Below, in pieces: positions 29,238-39,186 of a stretch of DNA of 64,000 nt. The number at the start of each line of letters is the position of its first letter. Position 1 is the stretch's first letter. The stretch is from NCBI GenBank assembly GCA_022402465.1, contig JAKRSH010000043.1, forward strand, positions 186,001-250,000, read 5' to 3'. A model generated the notes under the pieces. It ran no database searches and was not told the origin of the DNA. It was given only the letters and a program-made list of their open reading frames with translations. The position numbers and the translations under genes are program-made. The stretch comes from Leptospiraceae bacterium. Its GTDB lineage: Bacteria; Spirochaetota; Leptospiria; Leptospirales; Leptospiraceae.

Positions 29238-30137
29238 TTATTGTTCAACACAAATTAGTTTTCTAAGAGTATTGCAATCTTCTCCTGTTCCAAATCTTAA
29301 GGAACGAAAATCAACTTGATCAGTAGATCCAACTCTACCCTCGTCACCTGAGGTAGAATCTGTCCATAAATTGCAGTGCCTAGTTGAAGTAGCCCATCTT
29401 ATACCGCTTGAAAGACCAGTCCAGGTAAGTTCCGATCCAGCATTTCCAAAACTTGAACTAAGATTACCAAATACAAATATGCCATTTTCATTTGTCGTGA
29501 AAATGATAGAGGAATCAGCAGATCGAATGTATGTAGTATTAGGATTTAATATCCAATCTTTATGTTCAGCAAGTCCTAATGTTTCACAATTGTTCGAAGT
29601 ACAGGCAATGCGGTTTGATTCATCTACAAGCAATGCTTTGTAGGTTGCGCCATCAACTGGTTTATTAGCATCCACATTGCACCTTGAGTCAGCACCTTCC
29701 ACCCCTGTTCCTGCCCCACCAGCTGTCATTAAATCACCATTATACGATGAATTTGTAATAAAGATTTTTTTATTTTGTGAACAAGTTACATCGATTTCTT
29801 TTATATCATTACTAGAGACAATTCCTGATCCATTCGAGACTCTGCATAATTGATTGGAAGGTTGGGTGCTAATGGATACAAGATAGCTTTGCCCAGAAAG
29901 GATTCTTGTAGAAAATTCGAAAGTCCCATTTTGGTTAAGCGATATTGATTCTGAATTGTTTAATTCTAGCACTAGGCTACCTGAGAGTCCACTTAGATTT
30001 CCAGTGATTTTATACTGATTGCTAGGACCTGCAAGATCCATGAGGATAAAAGTTCCCTTGTCTTCATTTAAATTACAGTTGGTAACAATAAATCCAAGTA
30101 GGCAGACAAAAATTAGAAATAAAGGGGAAGCTTTCAT
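29238..30137 (-). CDS. DUF1554-family lipoprotein (copy 1)
   Basis: A 299-residue outer-surface lipoprotein of a Leptospira-expanded family. The lipobox FIVTNC gives Cys at 21. A beta-rich linker (about 30-120, with YKITGNLSGLSGSLVLELNN) precedes the DUF1554 domain (about 130-299), which has GADSRCNVDANKP, conserved Cys and WTGL, and ends in CNTLRKLICVEQ. The domain is C-type-lectin-like in layout, and binding of host or environmental glycans is possible but unproven. It is a tandem duplicate of the next gene, with 168 bp between them. Confidence 0.85.
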   Translation of the reverse strand: MKASPLFLIFVCLLGFIVTNCNLNEDKGTFILMDLAGPSNQYKITGNLSGLSGSLVLELNNSESISLNQNGTFEFSTRILSGQSYLVSISTQPSNQLCRVSNGSGIVSSNDIKEIDVTCSQNKKIFITNSSYNGDLMTAGGAGTGVEGADSRCNVDANKPVDGATYKALLVDESNRIACTSNNCETLGLAEHKDWILNPNTTYIRSADSSIIFTTNENGIFVFGNLSSSFGNAGSELTWTGLSSGIRWATSTRHCNLWTDSTSGDEGRVGSTDQVDFRSLRFGTGEDCNTLRKLICVEQ

Positions 30138-30305
30138 GATAAAAAATAAATTACTATATAAGCATCAACAATTGAGACTACTGTTTTTCTCAGAAATATC
30201 GCTAATTTCTTATATTAAATGATTCAAAATCAATTTTGAAACACAGATAAGGCAGTGCAAGCTAAAGCAAGTACAGAATGCAATCCATGATTTCTTTCAA
30301 AGAAA

Positions 30306-31238
30306 TTATTGCTCCACACAGATTAAATGGTGGTTTTGACTGCAGGCTAAGGTATTGGCATTGCGAACGGATGTATAATCTGTTTGATCGGTTGATCCAC
30401 CTCTTCCATTATCGCCTGCACCAGAGGCTGTCCAATTGATACAGTCATCGCTTGAATTAACCCATTTCACATTTTGAGCGAGGCCCGTCCAGGTCTGAAC
30501 TGGTCCTCCCGAAGAGAGCGGTGCATTGAAATTTCCAAACAAAAAAATGGCACTATTATTGGAAGTGAAGAGATTTGTAGAATCAGAGGCACGGATGTAT
30601 TTTGTATTTCTTTTAAGCACCCAATCAATCCCTTCAGATCTTCCTGAGATCCCACAGTTTTCAAATTGGCATGCCCTACGATTGCTTCCATCGACTATAA
30701 ATGCTTTGTATGTGGACGAATCGGTTGGTTTATTGGTATCAGCCATACATCTCGCATCTGCACCTAATATTCCGTTACCAAATGTCCCTGAGCCTATACT
30801 CGATGTTAGATTTCCATTAAAATTAGCAACTGTTATAAAAATCTTTTTTCCATTGCTGCAGATGACTTCTAGATTTGATATGGATGTGTTAGAAATTTTT
30901 CCTGAATCGTTATTGATTGAACAACTTAAACCTGTTGGCTGCTGTACAACCACAACATCATAGTCAGTACCAGAACTAAGATTTGAGCTAAATTGGAAGT
31001 TGCCATTTTGATTTAGGTTAAGGTTTTCAGTGCCATTCAATTGCAGGGTCACATTGCCGCTAGTCAAACCTGCTAATGATCCACCCACTTTAAATTCTAA
31101 AGCTTGGGAAGCTGATTGTGCACTTAGGAGATCTAAGATAAAGAAAGATCCTTCTTCTTGTTTTAAATTGCATTGGATAAAGATAAGACCAAGTGGAATA
31201 GAAAGAGATATAAAAAACTGATTTAGTTTGATAGCCAT
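30306..31238 (-). CDS. DUF1554-family lipoprotein (copy 2)
   Basis: A 310-residue lipoprotein with lipobox GLIFIQC (Cys about 23). It has the same layout as its downstream neighbour: a linker with LEFKVGGSLAGLTSGNVTLQL, then the DUF1554 domain with GADARCMADTNKPTDSSTYKAF and a final CSQNHHLICVEQ. The two are clearly tandem paralogues at moderate identity, so the duplication is not recent. The role is probably surface-exposed binding. It could be expressed separately, as the 168-bp gap could hold a second promoter. Confidence 0.85.
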   Translation of the reverse strand: MAIKLNQFFISLSIPLGLIFIQCNLKQEEGSFFILDLLSAQSASQALEFKVGGSLAGLTSGNVTLQLNGTENLNLNQNGNFQFSSNLSSGTDYDVVVVQQPTGLSCSINNDSGKISNTSISNLEVICSNGKKIFITVANFNGNLTSSIGSGTFGNGILGADARCMADTNKPTDSSTYKAFIVDGSNRRACQFENCGISGRSEGIDWVLKRNTKYIRASDSTNLFTSNNSAIFLFGNFNAPLSSGGPVQTWTGLAQNVKWVNSSDDCINWTASGAGDNGRGGSTDQTDYTSVRNANTLACSQNHHLICVEQ

Positions 31239-31308
31239 TCAGGAACCTTAACTTTTACAACAAGTGAAACCGTTTTCTTTCTTATAAAAGCGAAAATTTG
31301 ATCTAATT

Positions 31309-31764
31309 TTATTTTTTGAGTTTTTCTAGAATTTCTAAGGCTTTCGCACGAAGAAGGGGATGGACTTGAAAGTCCTCTGGTGTCACCGGTCGAGCTGGTT
31401 CCAGATTATTCGCTGATTTGGGGTGAATCTTAGCCTTATTGGAATCTGCACTTGGAATGTTTGAAGCATTGTGTTTGGAACTGGAAACATTTGCGGGCTT
31501 GAACTTATCCTGCCCTATCCAGGTTGATAGGGCAAATATCATACGCTGAAAGATTTCATCTACCTTGGCTTGCATTCCCGCTTTTTTGTAGTACCCAAAA
31601 GCAAGCATAGGCAACTTTCTATCGTACATAAAATAATCGCCCATACGAGCTAAGCCATCTTTGTAGTTGGTTTTGAGATAGAGCTCTCTTGCTTTACGAA
31701 TGTCTCCAGCATTGAAGGCGGTGTTTGCATCTCGGATCAATTGTGCTCTTGTGCTCGAATCCAT
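31309..31764 (-). CDS. small hypothetical protein with helical repeat N-terminus
   Basis: A 151-residue cytosolic protein. Residues 1-85 look like two or three TPR-like helical hairpins (ANTAFNAGDIRKARELYLKT, MLAFGYYKKAGMQAKV). Residues 90-130 are a Ser/Asn/Lys/Pro-rich linker, and a final helix (LLRAKALEILEKLKK) ends it. It may be an adapter. It is divergent from bcp. No specific function can be given. Confidence 0.6.
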   Translation of the reverse strand: MDSSTRAQLIRDANTAFNAGDIRKARELYLKTNYKDGLARMGDYFMYDRKLPMLAFGYYKKAGMQAKVDEIFQRMIFALSTWIGQDKFKPANVSSSKHNASNIPSADSNKAKIHPKSANNLEPARPVTPEDFQVHPLLRAKALEILEKLKK

Positions 31765-31874
31765 ATACTTTTAGACTCGGAAAGTTTTGTTAATTCCCTT
31801 ACGAAATTTCTATGTCCCATTTTCAGTCAAATTTAGAAACTGTCTAAAAGAAGTTCCCAAGGAGAATACAATTC

Positions 31875-32348
31875 ATGAATTATCCAGAAGCTGGCAAAAA
31901 AGCACCTACTTTTACTGCAAAAAATACCCAGGGAGAAAATACAAAACTCAGTGATCTTGTTGGGAAAAAAGGCTTAGTCCTCTATTTCTACCCGAGAGAT
32001 TCCACTCCAGGGTGCACAACCGAAGCTTGTGATTTTCGAGATAATTTTGCCAAATTACAAAAGTTAGGTTTTAATGTTGTGGGTATATCTAAGGATGATA
32101 CAAAATCTCACCAAAAATTTACAGAGAAACAATCTTTGAATTTTCCATTGATCTCGGATGAGACAGGAGAAATTTGTGAGAAATACGGAGTTTGGCAAGA
32201 AAAAGTTTTTATGGGTAGAAGAGGAATGGGCATAGTGAGAACTAGCTTCCTTCTAGATGAGAAATTGAAAGTGCTAAAGGTTTATGAGAAGGTAAAGGTA
32301 GCAGGTCATGTGGATGCTATCATGGAAGATATAAAGGCTTTGAAATAG
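31875..32348 (+). CDS. bcp: thioredoxin-dependent peroxiredoxin, Bcp/PrxQ type
   Basis: Reduces hydrogen peroxide and organic peroxides in the cytosol. The 157 residues match the family. The peroxidatic Cys47 sits in [14 protein letters not shown], and Cys52 five residues on is the resolving Cys of the PrxQ type. Thioredoxin-fold strand [10 protein letters not shown] is clear. A strong ribosome site (AAGGAG) precedes the ATG. It is followed after 29 bp by pepA on the same strand. Confidence 0.95.
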   Translation: MNYPEAGKKAPTFTAKNTQGENTKLSDLVGKKGLVLYFYPRDSTPGCTTEACDFRDNFAKLQKLGFNVVGISKDDTKSHQKFTEKQSLNFPLISDETGEICEKYGVWQEKVFMGRRGMGIVRTSFLLDEKLKVLKVYEKVKVAGHVDAIMEDIKALK

Positions 32349-32377
32349 AATATATAAATTTAAGGAAATAGGGACAA

Positions 32378-33853
32378 ATGAAAATCGAAGGCAATCAACT
32401 TTCATACAGTACTAGCGATAATAAATCAAACTTTCATTACAAAATACATTTTGTATTCAGTGGAGAGGATAAAAATATCCAACTAAAGAAATTCCAAGAA
32501 CAATGGAAGGCTGGAATTTTCAAGGCAGATATCGGACAAATATTTACAGACGAGGCCAATAAGACTATCTTAGTAGGTCTTGGTAAGGCAGATAAACTAT
32601 TAATTCGAAAAATCTCAGCTTGCTTTATTAAATTAGGAAATAAATTATCTAAGTTAGATGGTGTTGGATATCATATATATCTTCGCAAAGAACTCACAAC
32701 TCAACTCTCCGCTGAAAAGCTAGCCTACCAAATCGTTAGTGGACTTGAAATAGGCTACTATTCCTTAAATGTTCTTGCAACCAAAGATAAGTCAAAGAAA
32801 AAAGCAGGTTCCATTACTTTCACAACAGAAGACTCTATAGCTGAAAATGCTGTCAAGGCTGGAATAAATAAAGGAAAATCTGTCGCAAGACATATCAATG
32901 GAGCAAGATATATTGCTCATCTTCCTGCAAATCATTTTACTCCAGAAGGTTTTGTTAAGAGATCCAAAGAAATAGCAAAAGAAAACAAATTAAAAATCAC
33001 AGTATTCGATGAACCACAGCTACAGAAGTTAGGAATGAATGGAATTCTTTCTGTATGTGAAGGCTCAGATAAAAAAGCGAAGATGATAATGCTTGATTAC
33101 GCACCACCCGGAGCTACTAAGACTCTTGCTATCATAGGAAAGGGACTAACCTTTGATAGTGGAGGAATTTCCATTAAGCCTGCGGGTGATATGCATGAAA
33201 TGAAATATGATATGTGCGGTGCTGCGGCAACCATCCATGCTATAGGTGCTATTGCTTCTTTAAAGACTAAGATCCGAGTAGTAGCGGCAATAGGTGCTGC
33301 TGAAAATATGCCTGATGCCAAAGCAATCAAACCAGGTGATGTTTATACTGCTTACAATGGGCTGACCGTAGAAGTTCAGAATACGGATGCAGAAGGCAGA
33401 CTTGTTCTTGGTGATGTGCTTTCCTATGTTTCTGAGAAAATCAAACCTGATTATATGGTTGATTTGGCGACTTTAACAGGAGCTGTAATTATAGCTCTGG
33501 GTCATGAGGCAGCAGCAGTAATGTCCAATAACTCTGATTTGGTGGACACTATTAAGAAAGCATCTTTGGAATCAGATGACCGTGTGTGGGAATTTCCACT
33601 CTGGGATGAGTACGGCGAAGATTTAAAGAGTGATATTGCTGATCTCAAAAATATAGCTGGAGGTCGGGGAGCAGGAAGCATAACGGCTGCTATGTATTTG
33701 AAAAATTTTGTGGGTGAAAATATTCCCTGGGCTCATATAGATATTGCAGGAACAGCTTGGAGAAAGAAGGCATCGGGAACCCAGTCCAATGGTCCGACAG
33801 GGTATGGAGTTCGACTTCTCGTAGAGCTTGCAGAAGAATTAAGTAAATCTTAA
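32378..33853 (+). CDS. pepA: leucyl aminopeptidase (M17)
   Basis: A cytosolic hexameric two-metal enzyme that removes N-terminal residues from peptides. It has 491 residues, as expected. The metal and catalytic region includes [15 protein letters not shown] (Lys and Asp ligands), [14 protein letters not shown], and the family signature [12 protein letters not shown] with its Asp and Glu ligands and catalytic Arg. It is probably co-transcribed with bcp. In some bacteria PepA also binds DNA, but that is not evident here. Confidence 0.96.
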   Translation: MKIEGNQLSYSTSDNKSNFHYKIHFVFSGEDKNIQLKKFQEQWKAGIFKADIGQIFTDEANKTILVGLGKADKLLIRKISACFIKLGNKLSKLDGVGYHIYLRKELTTQLSAEKLAYQIVSGLEIGYYSLNVLATKDKSKKKAGSITFTTEDSIAENAVKAGINKGKSVARHINGARYIAHLPANHFTPEGFVKRSKEIAKENKLKITVFDEPQLQKLGMNGILSVCEGSDKKAKMIMLDYAPPGATKTLAIIGKGLTFDSGGISIKPAGDMHEMKYDMCGAAATIHAIGAIASLKTKIRVVAAIGAAENMPDAKAIKPGDVYTAYNGLTVEVQNTDAEGRLVLGDVLSYVSEKIKPDYMVDLATLTGAVIIALGHEAAAVMSNNSDLVDTIKKASLESDDRVWEFPLWDEYGEDLKSDIADLKNIAGGRGAGSITAAMYLKNFVGENIPWAHIDIAGTAWRKKASGTQSNGPTGYGVRLLVELAEELSKS

Positions 33854-33871
33854 ACTAGAAAGTTAGTATGC

Positions 33872-36370
33872 TTAGGCTTTTTGAATTGTCTCATTGATTT
33901 TGGATTTGATTTTCAGAGCTAGCTCATTTTCTGGATCGATAAGATCTATTTTATTCAGAAGAAAGTTGGCTCTGTTGGTATTGCCTAAAAATCTATGAAC
34001 ATCTGCGAGATTCAGAAGATTATTTAAATGGCTGGGCTCTCTAAGGTACAATCTTTCTCCATAATTCAAAGCTTCTTGGTAGTTTCGATTGAATTTGTAT
34101 GCATAGGATGCATAGTAATAATTTTCGGTATTCATAGGGGACTCTTCCACAGCTAAGGAGAAATTCAAAGAAGCCTCTTGGTAATTTTTATCCTTTAAAG
34201 CTGTCTTGGCTGTCTGCGTTAAATATGTAATTTTATCATTCAGTTGAGATCTATAATCATCTATGAATGTAGAATCCGGATTGTATGCGATTCGAATCAA
34301 TGAAAGATCATCTGTCAACTCACCTTTTGTAAGTATGGAATGAACTGTTGGTTCTAATTCAGCTCTTCCTTCCTCCACGCAATGTAAGAATTGGGTTTCA
34401 TCTTCATTGATAATCCTTTCTCCTTGTGCATTCCTTCCGATCAATAAATCATCTCTTCCATCTGAACCTAGGAAAATTACATCTCCTGGTTCAAGAAGAA
34501 AACAACGAATTCTAAAATCAGTAGGAATCCCCATGGTTCCTATCTTTCGAATTTCAAGTGAGGTTTCAATAAAGCTTGCTCTCTCATCTCTATATAAAAC
34601 AGACCATGGATGCTCAGCATTAAAGTAAAACATGCATCCTGATTTAACATCAATTAGACCCATGATGACTGAGATCAACATTGAGCCATCAAATGTTTCA
34701 AAAACATTTTGCAATTCAATATAACATTCTTTTAACCAAGTTTCAGGACCCTTGTTCATGGAATCTCGCTTGGAATTGGTTCGAGTTACAACCGAGTGAA
34801 AAATCACACCAAGCACCAAGGCTCCACCCGCTCCTTGCATAGATTTGCCCATGGCATCACCATTTACAAAAGCAATAAATTCTTTCCCTTTCAATTGGAT
34901 GCGATCTACAATATTTATATCACCACCAATTTCTAATTTTCTTTCCCTAAATTCAAATGCCTTCTTCTGTTTGGAATAAAACTGGACATCAAAATCCTCC
35001 AGGGTATTCTCTATTTTATTACTGGTTAAGGGATTGATCAGTAAGGATGTTAAGAAATAATCTCCGTCTTGTTGGACTTTTAAGGATTGGATTTCAGTTA
35101 ATGAGTGTTGCAATTCCTCGGTTCGTTTCAAAACTTTTTCTTCTAAATCATTATTTAAACTTTCAACTTCTCTATGGATCTGCAAGAAACGATTGGCAAG
35201 TATGAATGCAATTCCTACTACAAAAACAAAAAATCCGTAACGCATGAGTCCATAATTCTGAAATTTAAAAAGACCCGTAGCACCTCCCACATCCCAAATC
35301 CCACATATGATAAGAACAATGATTCCAACCAGAAGCCTGCGAACATCTTGCACCTTACGACGTATTGCTATCACAGAGGTAACTACTGTAGCAATAATAA
35401 CATAGATTACTGAGGCTTGCCAAATCAATAGGTAGGTATTTAGTAAGTTCGATGGGGAAAAAGCAGTAAGCAAGGCTACAACAGCGATTAACGAAAGATA
35501 GATTCTTGAAATCATACTAACCTTTCCAAGGAAGTATCTCTCTAAGAAAAAACTCATGAGACCTGGAATAAAAAAAACAGATATAAATTCAATTCTCTTG
35601 AGAATCAGAGTATCCATCTCAAGTTCGAATACAGCCTGGCTTCTTGTATAAATGTAAATAGAAAGAAGAATAGAAAAAATTCCATAGTACAAATTGTACT
35701 GTTCTTGGGGGCGCTTGAAATAAAATAACAAATGGTACAAACCCATAAAACCATAAAGAAACATGAGCATCAAGGAAACCCTTTCTTGGACGATCTCAAG
35801 ATTGCTAATGTGATAATCTATGCGAAGAGGATACCCATCTGCTGCCTTGGATATATCTATAGATTGCCCAACTATTCCACCTAAGACTATATGAATTGTG
35901 TTTGCTCCAACCTTTAAATTTTTGTAAGGAATAGGTTTGATGAGATGACGCATGATTTTAAATTTTTCAATTTTTCCATCCTTTCTCTCACCTCCTATAT
36001 CCAAAATTTCTTGGTTCCAAAGAATCTCATAGTAGCTACCAATAAAAGGAATATGAAGGCTAAGAGGTTCAAAGTTTAGGGCATCAATATCTTCTTGGCT
36101 TAGAGCAATGGTTTTGCGAAAAGTAAGAAGAATCTCACCTTCTAGCTTATGATCTGCAATAAAATTATTCAAAGGGAATGAAGGGAAATTTTCCCAAGCC
36201 TCTGTAGAATCTGTCGTATCTCGTCCTACTTTGGCTTCCCAGTCGGAGCTTAAATCAATAGGAACCGAAAGAATTGGCTGAATAACGATAAGATTACAAG
36301 CAAGGAAGCAGAGGCTCAGGTTTAGGTTTAGGTTTAGGTTTAGGTTTAGTTGTTTGAATTTTAATTTCAT
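33872..36370 (-). CDS. 7TM sensor with SpoIIE-type serine phosphatase and TPR tail
   Basis: An 832-residue inner-membrane signalling protein. Residues 1-36 form a signal peptide with an unusual Asn-Leu repeat. A periplasmic 7TMR-DISMED2-like domain (about 40-190) precedes seven helices (about 195-400), a short coiled coil, and a PP2C/SpoIIE phosphatase (about 440-690; ICVNGDAMGKSMQGAG-like region FVNGDAMGKSMQGAG, then FLGSDGRDDLLIG). A TPR tail (about 720-830) ends it. Such phosphatases usually act on anti-sigma-factor antagonists. Its ATG overlaps the upstream stop of the Ppx/GppA gene (ATGA), so they are coupled. Confidence 0.85.
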   Translation of the reverse strand: MKLKFKQLNLNLNLNLNLSLCFLACNLIVIQPILSVPIDLSSDWEAKVGRDTTDSTEAWENFPSFPLNNFIADHKLEGEILLTFRKTIALSQEDIDALNFEPLSLHIPFIGSYYEILWNQEILDIGGERKDGKIEKFKIMRHLIKPIPYKNLKVGANTIHIVLGGIVGQSIDISKAADGYPLRIDYHISNLEIVQERVSLMLMFLYGFMGLYHLLFYFKRPQEQYNLYYGIFSILLSIYIYTRSQAVFELEMDTLILKRIEFISVFFIPGLMSFFLERYFLGKVSMISRIYLSLIAVVALLTAFSPSNLLNTYLLIWQASVIYVIIATVVTSVIAIRRKVQDVRRLLVGIIVLIICGIWDVGGATGLFKFQNYGLMRYGFFVFVVGIAFILANRFLQIHREVESLNNDLEEKVLKRTEELQHSLTEIQSLKVQQDGDYFLTSLLINPLTSNKIENTLEDFDVQFYSKQKKAFEFRERKLEIGGDINIVDRIQLKGKEFIAFVNGDAMGKSMQGAGGALVLGVIFHSVVTRTNSKRDSMNKGPETWLKECYIELQNVFETFDGSMLISVIMGLIDVKSGCMFYFNAEHPWSVLYRDERASFIETSLEIRKIGTMGIPTDFRIRCFLLEPGDVIFLGSDGRDDLLIGRNAQGERIINEDETQFLHCVEEGRAELEPTVHSILTKGELTDDLSLIRIAYNPDSTFIDDYRSQLNDKITYLTQTAKTALKDKNYQEASLNFSLAVEESPMNTENYYYASYAYKFNRNYQEALNYGERLYLREPSHLNNLLNLADVHRFLGNTNRANFLLNKIDLIDPENELALKIKSKINETIQKA
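36318..36349. repeat. hexanucleotide tandem repeat in a signal-peptide coding region
   Basis: Five and a third perfect copies of AGGTTT on the plus strand. In the gene read on the minus strand they encode (Asn-Leu)x5 inside the signal peptide. A change in copy number would add or remove two residues without breaking the frame. The unit equals the plant-type telomere repeat by chance. Confidence 0.9.
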
Positions 36371-37941
36371 AGAATTCTTTTCTTTGAATCAGGCGAGAGA
36401 CTTATAAATAATTTTCTGTTGTAGGTATGCTCAAAAAGATCTTTATTCTCTTCTAAACTGAAAATTTCCAAATGTGGATCGGCTTTCTTTCTAGATACCA
36501 AAATCAATTCTACCTTAGTTTCGGACATAGACACAGATACATCCATTATATTTTTCTTTAACGAACGGTCTAGGGCATCAGCGATTTTTAATATAGATGC
36601 AAGTTTCTTAACTAGAGATTGTTCTTCGGGGGATAAAATTTTAAATTCCTCATGTTTGGGTTTGGGGATACTCTTACGATGGTATCTTGCGATTAAGGCA
36701 ATAATTTCTATCTCGGAGTTAGAAAATCCAACCATATGCTCTGAATTTCGAATGATGTAATAGCTGTGTTTATGATAGGCAGAATGAGAAATTGCAAGAC
36801 CGACTTGGTGGAGAAGAGCAGCAGCTTCTAAGTATTCTTTTTCATGAGTTCCTAAATTGTGAAGCCCCAACATTTCATCAAAAAGGCGGAGAGACAAATG
36901 TGTGACATGTTCGGAATGTTCTTTTCCTTGAGGATAGAGATTGCTGATAGAACGAATTGCCTTTGTTCGAATGTTATCTAAAGAATGAAAATCTTTACTT
37001 TCGTATCGTTTCCAATTCTTGATCTTATCATACACAATTCCTTCTCTTAAGGCAAAATCACTGATCATCATTTTCTTGAGATTGAAATGCTTAAAAATTT
37101 CATCTAAAATTAAAGATCCTGCAATGATGATATCAGCACGCTTTTCTTCCAGACCTGGGATCTTTGCCCTTTTCTTTAGTGTATTTGCTGCATCTAGGGA
37201 CTCTCGGATTTTTTTTAATTCAGATGCTTCGAATTCAAAACCGTTCAATCTGTCTCGCTTTTCAGAACGCAAGGCAAGAACCATAGATCCTATGGAGGTA
37301 ATGGATCCCGATGATCCTATGATTACTTCTGGCTTCCATTTCTGGATCTCTGCTACAAGGGGAAGAATATAAGCTTCTATATGGAATCTACATCTTTGGA
37401 TATCCGTAATCTCAAAACTTTCTTTGGTGAAAAATCTTTCGCTCAGTCTCACTGCACCAATTTTCAAGGATTGGGAGAAAAGAACATCTCCCCCTTGCCC
37501 TATAAGAATTTCTGTACTACCGCCACCTATATCTACCATTAATATCCGCTTTTTATAAACTGGCAATCCTTGCAGAATCCCAAAGTAGATCAATCTTGCT
37601 TCTTCCTGGCCTTTAACAACGTCTATATGAACGCCAGCCTCTTTCTTTGCCTTCTTAAGAAACACATCCCTATTCAGTGCTTCCCTTAGTGCTGAGGTAG
37701 CTATTGCAAAAACTTCTGCCTTATGAGAATCTGCTATGACTTTGAATCTTTTGAGACAGGCTATGCCGCGGTTCATAGCAGCCTCATCTATCTCTTCATA
37801 ATCTCCAGAGCCAGAACCAAGCCTTACTGCTTCTTTTTCCTTCGCTATAGATTCATAACTTCCATCTTGGCGAACCTTCACAATAAGCATGTGAAAGGAA
37901 TTGGTTCCCAAGTCTATGGCGGCAAGATTTTTCTCTTTCAT
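36367..37941 (-). CDS. Ppx/GppA-family phosphatase with C-terminal HD domain
   Basis: A cytosolic exopolyphosphatase or guanosine pentaphosphate phosphatase, 524 residues. The actin-like fold gives AAIDLGTNSFHMLIV (phosphate 1), VDIGGGSTEILIG (phosphate 2) and GSSGSITSIGSM. The C-terminal third is an HD-type domain with LHQVGLAISHSAYH and ALIARYHRKS. It could hydrolyse polyphosphate, pppGpp, or both, so it may link the stringent response to the coupled SpoIIE-type phosphatase. It is divergent from mreB across 168 bp. The exact substrate is unknown. Confidence 0.88.
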   Translation of the reverse strand: MKEKNLAAIDLGTNSFHMLIVKVRQDGSYESIAKEKEAVRLGSGSGDYEEIDEAAMNRGIACLKRFKVIADSHKAEVFAIATSALREALNRDVFLKKAKKEAGVHIDVVKGQEEARLIYFGILQGLPVYKKRILMVDIGGGSTEILIGQGGDVLFSQSLKIGAVRLSERFFTKESFEITDIQRCRFHIEAYILPLVAEIQKWKPEVIIGSSGSITSIGSMVLALRSEKRDRLNGFEFEASELKKIRESLDAANTLKKRAKIPGLEEKRADIIIAGSLILDEIFKHFNLKKMMISDFALREGIVYDKIKNWKRYESKDFHSLDNIRTKAIRSISNLYPQGKEHSEHVTHLSLRLFDEMLGLHNLGTHEKEYLEAAALLHQVGLAISHSAYHKHSYYIIRNSEHMVGFSNSEIEIIALIARYHRKSIPKPKHEEFKILSPEEQSLVKKLASILKIADALDRSLKKNIMDVSVSMSETKVELILVSRKKADPHLEIFSLEENKDLFEHTYNRKLFISLSPDSKKRIL

Positions 37942-38109
37942 TTTAGGTTTTTTAAGTTTTTACCTTCGAAATGAAAGGTAAATTCTTTTTTTTCAGAATC
38001 CTTCTTGCTATGGAAAAAGAAAAAATTAGGATGGATTTTGATATTTACTTCAGAATTCTTCGAGTTCGTAAGATAATTCTTAATAGTATGAGTCGTCCAG
38101 GAAGCTATA

Positions 38110-39132
38110 ATGATATTCGATAAACTTTACGCGTTATTTTCAAATGATATGGGAATTGATTTAGGAACTGCTAATACCTTAGTTCACGTCAAGGGACAGG
38201 GCATAGTTCTTTCTGAACCTTCTGTTGTTGCAGTTCAAGCTTCCACAGGAAGAGTCCTTGCAGTAGGACAAGAAGCAAAGCGAATGCTCGGAAGAACTCC
38301 TGGAGATATCGTTGCAATTCGACCTATGAAGGACGGGGTGATTGCTGATTTCGAAACTGTGGAAAAGATGATACGTTATTTCATAGCGAAAGTCCACAAT
38401 AGAACTACTTTTGTGAAACCGAGAATCGTCATAGGTGTTCCTTCTGGGATTACGGAAGTAGAACGTAGAGCGGTTCGTGAATCTGCGGAGCAAGCGGGTG
38501 CTAGAGAAATTTTTCTCATCGATGAGGCTCTTGCTGCAGCAATTGGTGCCAATATCCCCATCCAAGAGCCTGCTGGTAACATGATTGTTGATATCGGTGG
38601 TGGAACGACGGAGATTGCAGTGATTTCTCTTGGTGGTATGGTGATAGCAGAGTCCATCCGAACAGGTGGAGATGAATTTGATGAAGCGATTATCAAGTAC
38701 CTAAGAAACCAATACAACCTTGTAGTTGGAGAGAGAACCGCAGAAGACATTAAGCTTACAATAGGAAATGCCTTCCCTGATAAGAAAGTGGATACCATGG
38801 AAGTAAAAGGTCGGGATGCGATTTCTGGACTTCCAAGAACTTTAGAATTAGATAGCAATGAAATCCGCAAGGCACTCAAAGAACCTACAGATGAAATTTT
38901 GGATGGGATCAAATCGGTACTCGAAAGAACTCCTCCTGAACTTGCAGCTGATATTGTAGAACGTGGTGTGATTTTGACAGGTGGTGGATGTTTACTTCGT
39001 GGATTGGAACTCTATTTGTCCAAAGAGACAGGTGTTCCTGTTTTCCGAGCTGAGAACCCTCTTACCTGTGTGGTCCTAGGAACAGGTCGTTACTTGGATG
39101 AACTAAAATACATTAAGCCTGGTATTCGATAA
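38110..39132 (+). CDS. mreB: rod-shape actin-like protein MreB
   Basis: Forms filaments on the inner face of the cytoplasmic membrane and directs cell-wall elongation. The 340 residues are normal. Motifs are [16 protein letters not shown] (phosphate 1), [19 protein letters not shown] (phosphate 2) and [12 protein letters not shown] (adenosine). It leads the rod operon with mreC, mreD, mrdA and rodA. AGGAAG precedes the start. Codon use and conservation suggest high expression. Confidence 0.98.
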   Translation: MIFDKLYALFSNDMGIDLGTANTLVHVKGQGIVLSEPSVVAVQASTGRVLAVGQEAKRMLGRTPGDIVAIRPMKDGVIADFETVEKMIRYFIAKVHNRTTFVKPRIVIGVPSGITEVERRAVRESAEQAGAREIFLIDEALAAAIGANIPIQEPAGNMIVDIGGGTTEIAVISLGGMVIAESIRTGGDEFDEAIIKYLRNQYNLVVGERTAEDIKLTIGNAFPDKKVDTMEVKGRDAISGLPRTLELDSNEIRKALKEPTDEILDGIKSVLERTPPELAADIVERGVILTGGGCLLRGLELYLSKETGVPVFRAENPLTCVVLGTGRYLDELKYIKPGIR

Positions 39133-39186
39133 AAATTTTCTGTTTTCTTTTTTTCCTAGGGATTAGAAAATGAGACATAAATTTCT

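Noticed and set aside
38179-38912. Long minus-strand open frames inside mreB
   Set aside because: Shadows caused by the high conservation and codon bias of mreB.
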